A DNA stretch of 11,419 nucleotides from Larix sibirica (lineage: Eukaryota; Streptophyta; Pinopsida; Pinales; Pinaceae): the NCBI GenBank assembly GCA_004151065.3, contig NWUY0300072410.1, forward strand, positions 1 to 11,419, given 5' to 3'. The first letter of the stretch is position 1; each line of letters begins with the position of its first letter. The position numbers and the translations under genes are program-made. The notes beneath the pieces are model-generated. The model saw only the letters and a list, made by a program, of their open reading frames with translations. It searched no databases and was not told where the DNA came from. Positions 6,791-11,419 of the stretch are shown here, in pieces.

Positions 6791-7200
6791 TAATTAAATT
6801 TCAACTATCATAAGATTTTATTAACTCTATTTGAACACATAAAACCCAACAAACGACTGGATACAAACAAATCAGAGAACATCTAAAATTAGTAGCCATT
6901 CTAGTCATAAAAATTTAATTGAGAGCTTTGTTTTTAATTGAGAAGAAAGTTATCTCGTTCTAAATAACTATATATTCGAGATTATTGAAGCATCCAGATC
7001 TAACCAATTCTAAAACAAAGAGCTTAAATGGGTTTTTGGTTTCTATCGCATTACGTTATTGCTAGTTGAAAAAAAGGGTGGATTATTGTACCTGTTGAAG
7101 ATGATGGGTATTTAATTCAATCATTTTCCATTCTATTTCTAATGGCAGTCGGGCAAGCCAAACAACACAGTTACCCAACGGTGATCTGTCATAAAATATT

Positions 7201-7270
7201 AACATCAGAAATTTAGAATCCGAAAATCTAATGTCAACATCAGAAATTTAGAATCCGAAAATCTAATGTC
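7201..7270. repeat. Perfect 35-bp tandem repeat private to copy B
   Basis: AACATCAGAAATTTAGAATC starts at 7201 and 7236; all 35 bases are identical, ending in AATCTAATGTC. Copy A has one unit near 1800. Confidence 0.95.
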
Positions 7271-7347
7271 AATGGACGAATTAATATGCTATAGAAAAAT
7301 GCATCTAAAATAATTTACATCCTGAAAAAGAAGGAAAAGTTTGTAGA

Positions 7348-7421
7348 ATCTTACTACAATTTTATTATGTACCAAGAAAATCGTTTAAATCCAAAGGATC
7401 TTACGACAATTTTATTATGTA
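7348..7421. repeat. 50-bp-spaced repeat in copy B
   Basis: ATCTTACTACAATTTTATTA at 7348 recurs with one change at 7398, and both are followed by TGTA(C/T). Copy A shows only partial versions (about 1912-1965). Confidence 0.8.
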
Positions 7422-7651
7422 TTAGGAAAGAGTTACTGAACACATTTAAATATCACGTAAAATATAATTTAACTTCAGAAAAAAGAGATCAGATCAGAAA
7501 TCATTCCTATGGATGAATTTCAAATACAATGGCATCAAATTAAATAATAATAAGAATAGGAAACAACTAAATTAGAAAGCTCAAAACTCCTAATCCATTT
7601 TCTAATATCATATTATCTATTACAACACGGAAACAAATTTAATATACTCAC

Positions 7652-7766
7652 CTTTAAAGCTGTGAATCCATGAGCCGCATATTGATCATGTTAGCCAACT
7701 CCATGTGACCAAGCATCATTTCTGTCACCATGAAACCCCAATAATTTTGGATTCTTCGGTTTATAA
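7652..7766 (-). pseudogene. 115-bp exon-like block with both splice signals (copy B)
   Basis: Counterpart of 2165-2279: minus-strand TATCTTTGTAG|TTATAAACC at 7767/7766 to CTTTAAAG|GTGAGTATA at 7652/7651. One frame is open for 37 codons up to a TAA four bases before the donor and contains MVTEMMLGHMELANMINMRL. The A copy has a stop in that frame. The AG and GTGAGT signals are intact in both. Confidence 0.45.
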
Positions 7767-7886
7767 CTACAAAGATAGACGGAAAACATATCAAATATCA
7801 CCAGAGATGAGTTGATAGATAGCATAGATCAACATGCGCTTTGGAAACTAAACCCTAAACACTGACAGCAAGAAATTATGGCCTCT

Positions 7887-8512
7887 ACTTACAAATATTT
7901 CATTTCAATGTTCAAAATAAACCAAATAAAATAAAATAAAATCGAATCTGTAAATCATTGTTTACCTATAATCTGGAGAGCCGCATGGGTAGCATCATCC
8001 ATTTACATATTTCTGAGGTTGAGTTAATCCATCATTAACACCCACGTCCTAAAAAAAACAGCCCAAATGACAAACATCAACCACCATTCACTTAAGGCAA
8101 GAATCATATAAATGTATTGGTGATTTAACTAAACATACTCAGAGTGACGTTTAATAAACATATTAAAGAGCCACAAATATAGAGAAATCACTGTAGATCT
8201 GAGAGCATAGGTTCTGTTGCGAAAAAGTCATTCGGCTGTTGCAAAGCGTGTCAAGTATTCTTCATCTTCTGAGCTGAAACCCTTTGTATGCCGAGCTTCT
8301 CCTCTGTTTCACACAGAGTGATAACAAACTACACAGAGTAATTAAGAACAAACCAAGAAGGAGTTATAGCATATAACAAAGAGATGAGGAACAAGCGAAC
8401 ACACATACATACATAAATTAATATACAGTTACATAAACAAATCCTCCACACGGCATGCATGTGATGAAACTAAATGAACTGGTGAAGGAGTTTTTCGATT
8501 TCCTTCATCCTG
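7887..8512 (-). repeat. U3 unit (first U unit of copy B), truncated
   Basis: Closest to U1. The KKQSA block is missing, the FVS-type block is cut to 7976-8048 but keeps TTTTTTTTAG|G and TTATAG|GTAAAC, and the frame-X block has a 43-base deletion. The ATGGAATTC start is also deleted: GAAATCGAAAA joins directly to ACTCCTTC near 8492. This unit cannot encode what U4 might. Confidence 0.85.
8228..8278 (-). pseudogene. Frame-X tail of U3
   Basis: Minus-strand frame FSSEDEEYLTRFATAE then TGA at 8230-8228, aligned with the ends of U1, U2 and U4. A 43-base deletion just upstream joins GGCATAC to AAAGGGTTTCAG and shifts the frame relative to U4. Confidence 0.4.
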
Positions 8513-8569
8513 CATAACACAAAGACAGACACAAACAAATCAATCAGGAGGAGCTCTCCTTCACACGAC

Positions 8570-8749
8570 ATGACTACCTCTACAGTAGTCTCTATCAAGG
8601 CAAGATTCTCTTAAGCATCTCGCGGTTGCATTCTGCTTCTTGTGACCTCGGTTTGCAGTAGGTTAGACCTGTATTCCAGAGAGGTCCAAGGGAAGGGCGT
8701 TATCCATTAATCCATCATTAACATCGATGCCAATATTACTGACAAAAAC
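8570..8749 (-). pseudogene. FVS and KKQSA blocks of U4
   Basis: After TTTGTTTTTTAG|GTTTTTGTC at 8750/8749 the minus frame reads FVSNIGIDVNDGLMDNALPL, then DLSGIQ, then V and a TAA stop (about 8664). The following KKQNATA-like stretch has lost two bases relative to U2, shifting the frame. The first part is open and close to U2; the second is broken. The two blocks lie about 80 bp closer than in U1. Confidence 0.4.
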
Positions 8750-8977
8750 CTAAAAAACAAAAAACGCCCAAATGGCAAACATCAACCACCCTTCATATAA
8801 CCTAAGAATAATATTTGTATCTGTGATTCTTATGATGACAATTTAACAGAAAAATATATGCAAACCCATAATTTAACTAAACATACACAGAATGACCAGT
8901 TTAATAAACATATTTAAGAGCCACAAATTTAGAGAAATCACTGTAGATCAGAGAGCATAGGTCCTGTTGCGGAAAAG

Positions 8978-9091
8978 TCATTCGGCTGTTGCAAAGGGTG
9001 TCAAGTATTGTTCTTCGTCTGAGCTGAAACACTTTACAAGAAACCCGCTGTGGTTGCAGTTGATTACCTCCAATATATGTATGCCGAGCTC
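8978..9091 (-). CDS. Candidate last exon, frame X (U4)
   Basis: On minus, ATGACTCTGTTTCAG|GAGCTC at 9092/9091 is a strong acceptor; a 37-codon frame ELGIHILEVINCNHSGFLVK then CFSSDEEQYLTPFATAE ends at TGA (8980-8978). U2 (4707-4594) has the same length, 114 bases, with no indel, and 33 of 37 residues the same. In the shared tail, differences among the four units fall mostly at third codon positions or swap Asp/Glu, which favours this frame over the alternative. That alternative (QLRRRTILDTLCN..., open to 8901) is stopped in U2 and U3. Phase fits a first exon ending between codons. I do not recognise a family. Confidence 0.4.
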   Translation of the reverse strand, partial: ELGIHILEVINCNHSGFLVKCFSSDEEQYLTPFATAE

Positions 9092-9217
9092 CTGAAACAG
9101 AGTCATAAAAAACCACAGAGACTAATTAAGGAGTTATCTAGCATATAACAAAGAGATAAGGAACAAGCGAAGACACAGACAGACATAAATTAATATACAG
9201 ATACATAAACAAATCGA

Positions 9218-9319
9218 TCAGGAGGAGGGCTCCTCCACACCCATAGAAAGAGATATTAAAGAGCAACTAAACAAAATGATTAAGGAGTTTTTGGATGTGC
9301 CCACACCCTTGAATTCCAT
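9218..9319 (-). CDS. Signal-peptide-like first exon candidate (U4)
   Basis: ATGGAATTCAAGGGT at 9319-9305 begins MEFKGVGTSKNS, the hydrophobic LIILFSCSLISLS, MGVE, and an in-frame TGA at 9220-9218 after 33 codons. The start context AATAAATGG is good. Between U1 and U4 the 29 shared codons differ at six bases, four at third positions. If spliced, a donor could be TCTATGG|GTGTGG near 9242, leading to the acceptor at 9092. That donor is compatible with the alternative frame but not frame X; a different donor would be needed for frame X. The exact model is unresolved. Confidence 0.35.
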   Translation of the reverse strand: MEFKGVGTSKNSLIILFSCSLISLSMGVEEPSS

Positions 9320-9364
9320 TTATTGATTTCCTTCACCCTGTGATCCTGTCACACACATACAGAA

Positions 9365-9382
9365 GCGAGCGGGCGGGCGGGC
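9365..9382. repeat. GCGG/GGGC tract (U4)
   Basis: GCGAGCGGGCGGGCGGGC, longer than in U1 (3891-3900) and U2 (4956-4970). It lies in the presumptive 5' leader and is a sharp local GC peak in an AT-rich window. Confidence 0.7.
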
Positions 9383-9415
9383 AGTCAAGCTAAAAGGGAA
9401 GAGCGGTTTCACCCA

Positions 9416-9428
9416 ATAATTATAAGAA
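9416..9428 (-). promoter_or_regulatory. TATA-like box upstream of U4 ATG
   Basis: Minus strand TTCTTATAATTAT, about 100 bases before the ATG at 9319 and some 30 bases from the end of the CAACGG minisatellite. The same arrangement is seen in U2. Confidence 0.25.
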
Positions 9429-9457
9429 TCGAATAAGTTTTCAGTGCAAACCTAATT

Positions 9458-9835
9458 CAGCCATGATATGGTATCCAATAAATTCAAAAAATCTCAATCG
9501 GATCAAGACTGCTTTTATCATCCAACGGTAACATAAAGCGTTACAAAACTCAAATTCATCCGTTGGAATCGAGCCGTAATCTTTTCCATGGTATCGAGAC
9601 AACTTTTAGCATCGGACGGTGAAAATAAAACGTTAGAATACTCAAATTGATCGGTTGGACTCTGATTCAAATTGATTTTTCCATTGGATTGAGACCAGTT
9701 TAGCATTCAACGGTAAAATAAAACGTCATAACAATCAAATTGATTCGTTGGACTCTGACATAAAATAGAGTATCATCCGTTGGATTCCATGTTTGTTATG
9801 ATTCGATGGTCGGTGATTTTTTGCCATGCTTTTTT
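9458..9835. repeat. ~92-bp CAACGG minisatellite, copy B (about 3.5-4 units)
   Basis: Anchors at 9523, 9615, 9708 and about 9801 are spaced 92-93 bp. Units repeat CAACGGTAA, ACTCAAATTGAT..GTTGGACTC, TTTTCCATTGGAT.GAGAC and TTTAGCAT. A leading partial unit starts near 9478, and the last (to about 9835) is degenerate (GATTCGATGGTCGGTGA). One unit more than copy A. On the minus strand it sits directly upstream of U4. Confidence 0.9.
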
Positions 9836-10500
9836 CCTCGGATACACCAACTTCAAGTACGATGAATTGCCTTATATTTTAAATTTTATTTAATATTTCA
9901 ACAAATTTATGGAAAAAAATCTATTAAAATTAAACCAATTAATATGAACTATATTCCCAAATGAATATGATTTTTTTATGAATTATTTTCCCAAATGAAT
10001 GTGTGATTAGTTTTAAAAAATTAAAATGAAATACAATTATATGTTTAACTTACATATTTTTTATTAACACTTTAACAATATTATAAAATGTTAAAAAAAT
10101 GAATGTTCCTTCTCGTGAAGTTTATTAGTTGAATTTTAACCAAAGAAAAGTTTATTACTTATTTAAAACTTTTAAGCACATTTTATGAAAAAATTACACC
10201 TATAAATTAGTTACTTCTTATAAAGTTCAAAACCTACACTCACATGAAAAAATTATACCTAAAAATTAGTTACTTCTTATATTTTCCACATTTTTCATAT
10301 TGTATAGTTATCAATTGTTCTTAATAGATTTCCAATTTAATTTAATGAACAATTACAAGAATTTAACATAATCAAACTAATTTCAAATTTTTAATATGCA
10401 ATCTTTGTATATAGTAGTGCTGCATATAATTTTCTTAAGTTTATATTTTATAATTATATATTTAAATTCACCATGTTTGTTATCCCTAAGTTTAATCTAA
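9836..10500. other. AT-rich spacer with two short tandem repeats
   Basis: No coding signal on either strand. TATGAA.TAT.TTCCCAAATG occurs at 9943 and 9977 (34-bp period). ATGAAAAAATTA.ACCTA.AA followed by TTAGTTACTTCTTATA occurs at 10185 and 10244 (59-bp period). The rest is unremarkable AT-rich DNA. Confidence 0.7.
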
Positions 10501-10559
10501 AGTAGCCACTTGAAACATGTAAGGAGCACAATGCCTCTTAAAATATGTTGAATTCAAAT

Positions 10560-11275
10560 ATTTAACGTGCATCCCTTCTATAATGAATCCCTTAAACCAT
10601 CTTAATGGTGCCCATGTGCCTAGTAAAAGACCAAAGATCTCATACAATGGTACGATAATTACACCCATATCCCCACCCAAAATCCAAATCCCCTAATAAG
10701 GTTACCTGGGGTGACTCAAGGCCCCATCCATGACCCTTGAGCTTTGGAAGCTCCCTTTAGGTTTGAATACCCATGTTTTACCCCAACCATAATCAAATCT
10801 CTCACAACCATACTTGTTTCTCAAAACATCTGAATGGTGTCTGTATCCCCATTAGGAAGCCAAATAAATTTTGCAAAGGTGGCTTATGTGGTGGTTTGAG
10901 GTCTTATTGATGGCCCTTAATCCTTAAAAGTTTCATTCATGATATGAGGCTTGAGTTTCATCTATTGACAATATTTAAGGTCTTAAGACTCATCATGAGT
11001 ACTGAAAACCTCCAAATGACAATTATATCCTAATTCATAAAGAAAGATACCCTTGGAAAATATTGTGTACTCACTGGATGCCTAATTGATGGCCCTAAGG
11101 CACTAGAATGTTAATTCAGAGACTAAGGACCAAGTTTTCTCCCTTTACTATGGCCATGGCCCTTAGACCTATCTTGGGTTGTCAAAATATTTTAGTGGCA
11201 CCAATATCTTTAATGAGAGACCAAAGTTACCCTAAGTCAGTGTTGTGTGATAGTTTGATATAGGGAAAATTTTAA
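10560..11275. repeat. Degenerate ~180-bp satellite-like tandem array
   Basis: Two anchor series run at 180 bp. ATGGCCCTTA-like words occur at 10729, 10909 and 11088. (T)CAAAA..TCTGAATGG-like words are centred near 10830, 11010 and 11190. Other shared words are TGTGG.GGTTTGAGG, GAGACCAAAG and TTAAG.CCT.AGAA. An extra partial unit with ATGGTGCCC and AGACCAAAG lies at 10603-10640, about 50 bp out of phase. Monomers are much diverged from each other. The region is less AT-rich than its flanks. A piece of the same monomer lies at 3973-4190. Confidence 0.75.
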
Positions 11276-11419
11276 GGTAAATGTTTATTTTAATGTGTAG
11301 AAACCTCGACAAATCTTAGTATTCACAAAATGCCAGTCATAAAATGTTTGGTGATATTTTTGTAAAAATATTCAAATTTCTAAGGATTTAATATAGTTTT
11401 AATAACATTTTGGTGATGT
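11276..11419. other. Right flank, no feature seen
   Basis: AT-rich sequence after the last recognisable array word (GATAGTTTGATATAGGG). No frame or repeat stands out. Confidence 0.5.

Larger units (their letters stand above)
7077..7812 (-). repeat. Beta block of copy B
   Basis: Matches 1721-2335 of copy A. On the minus strand a frame with RLPLEIEWKMIELNTHHLQQ ends exactly at CAACAG|GTACAA (7092/7091), a plausible donor; the acceptor is uncertain (possibly ...CCATTAG near 7142). Copy A has lost most of that stretch. Contains two private tandem repeats (7201-7270, 7348-7421) and the 115-bp exon-like block. Confidence 0.85.
8568..9457 (-). repeat. U4 unit (second U unit of copy B)
   Basis: The most complete unit, closest to U2. 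It has the leader with TATA-like box, GC tract, conserved ATG (9319), frame-X block 9091-8978, T-rich stretch, FVS-type block (8749 to about 8665) and a frameshifted KKQSA block (to about 8570). The left end, GACATGACTACCTC, follows a short intron-like stretch (8513-8567) resembling 3705-3765 of U1. Confidence 0.9.
5307..9712. repeat. Copy B of the ~5-kb direct duplication
   Basis: This is the second head-to-tail copy, starting at TTTGATAAAGTTAATGAT, which matches the start of copy A at about 115-135. It keeps the order alpha, beta, U3, U4, minisatellite. It lacks the ~470-bp piece at 2377-2847 and the left end of the first U unit: the join is near 7863-7890, where copy A's 2376 and ~2985 are brought together. 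Conserved blocks are similar by eye; in the 115-bp block I count 11 differences, about 90% identity. The copies are therefore not recent. Confidence 0.95.

Noticed and set aside
8901-9116. Minus-strand 71-codon frame in U4
   Set aside because: Same alternative frame as in U1. It crosses the likely TTTCAG acceptor and is not preserved in U2 or U3. It remains possible if the first-exon donor is at TATGG|GTGTGG, so it is not fully excluded.
9221-9236. GGAGGA/TCCTCC small inverted repeat as a terminator or regulatory hairpin
   Set aside because: Six-base arms only, at an intron-like site that differs among units (kept in U1, altered in U3, absent in U2). Too weak.
9518-9706. Minus-strand 62-codon frame over the CAACGG minisatellite
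   Set aside because: Lies wholly within ~92-bp repeats whose period is not a multiple of three, and the copy A array does not keep it.
112-9712. The A and B copies as LTRs of a retrotransposon
   Set aside because: They abut with no internal domain, have no TG...CA ends, primer-binding site or polypurine tract that I can see, and no gag-pol frame.
10492-10680. Minus-strand 62-codon frame at the left end of the 180-bp array
   Set aside because: Overlaps degenerate satellite-like monomers, is not repeated in the other monomers and shows no motif.

Overview
This is AT-rich eukaryotic nuclear DNA, most likely from a land plant. The evidence is indirect: blocks bounded by plant-like splice signals (AG|GTGAGT, AAG|GTATGG, TTTCAG|G), T-rich presumptive introns on the minus strand, a telo-box (AAACCCTAA), and a satellite-like array with a ~180-bp monomer. 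No open frame is longer than 128 codons, and I recognise no protein family, rRNA, tRNA, CRISPR array or complete transposon. The species cannot be told from the sequence.

Layout. Most of the window (about 112-9712) is two diverged, head-to-tail copies of one composite segment: copy A (about 112-5306) and copy B (about 5307-9712). Each copy is itself built from older duplications. Its left part holds two related blocks, alpha and beta (A: ~411-985 and ~1721-2335; B: ~5817-6486 and ~7077-7812). Its right part holds two related U units (A: U1 2848-3972, U2 4191-5044; B: U3 7887-8512, U4 8568-9457). Each copy ends on the right in a ~92-bp minisatellite rich in CAACGG/CGTTGG (5045-5306 and 9458-9835). 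An AT-rich spacer follows (9836-10500), then a degenerate ~180-bp tandem array (10560-11275). A stray piece of the array's monomer sits inside copy A at 3973-4190.

What the repeated segment might be. All splice-like signals and the best coding-like blocks lie on the minus strand. Read that way, each copy would start at the CAACGG minisatellite, pass a TATA-like box and a conserved ATG followed by a secretion-signal-like stretch, then run through several short exon-like blocks towards lower coordinates. This suggests two tandem relatives of a multi-exon minus-strand gene or gene relic. Indels, lost splice sites and frameshifts differ from unit to unit, so most or all units may be decayed. The gene model is inference; the repeat architecture is read directly from the sequence.
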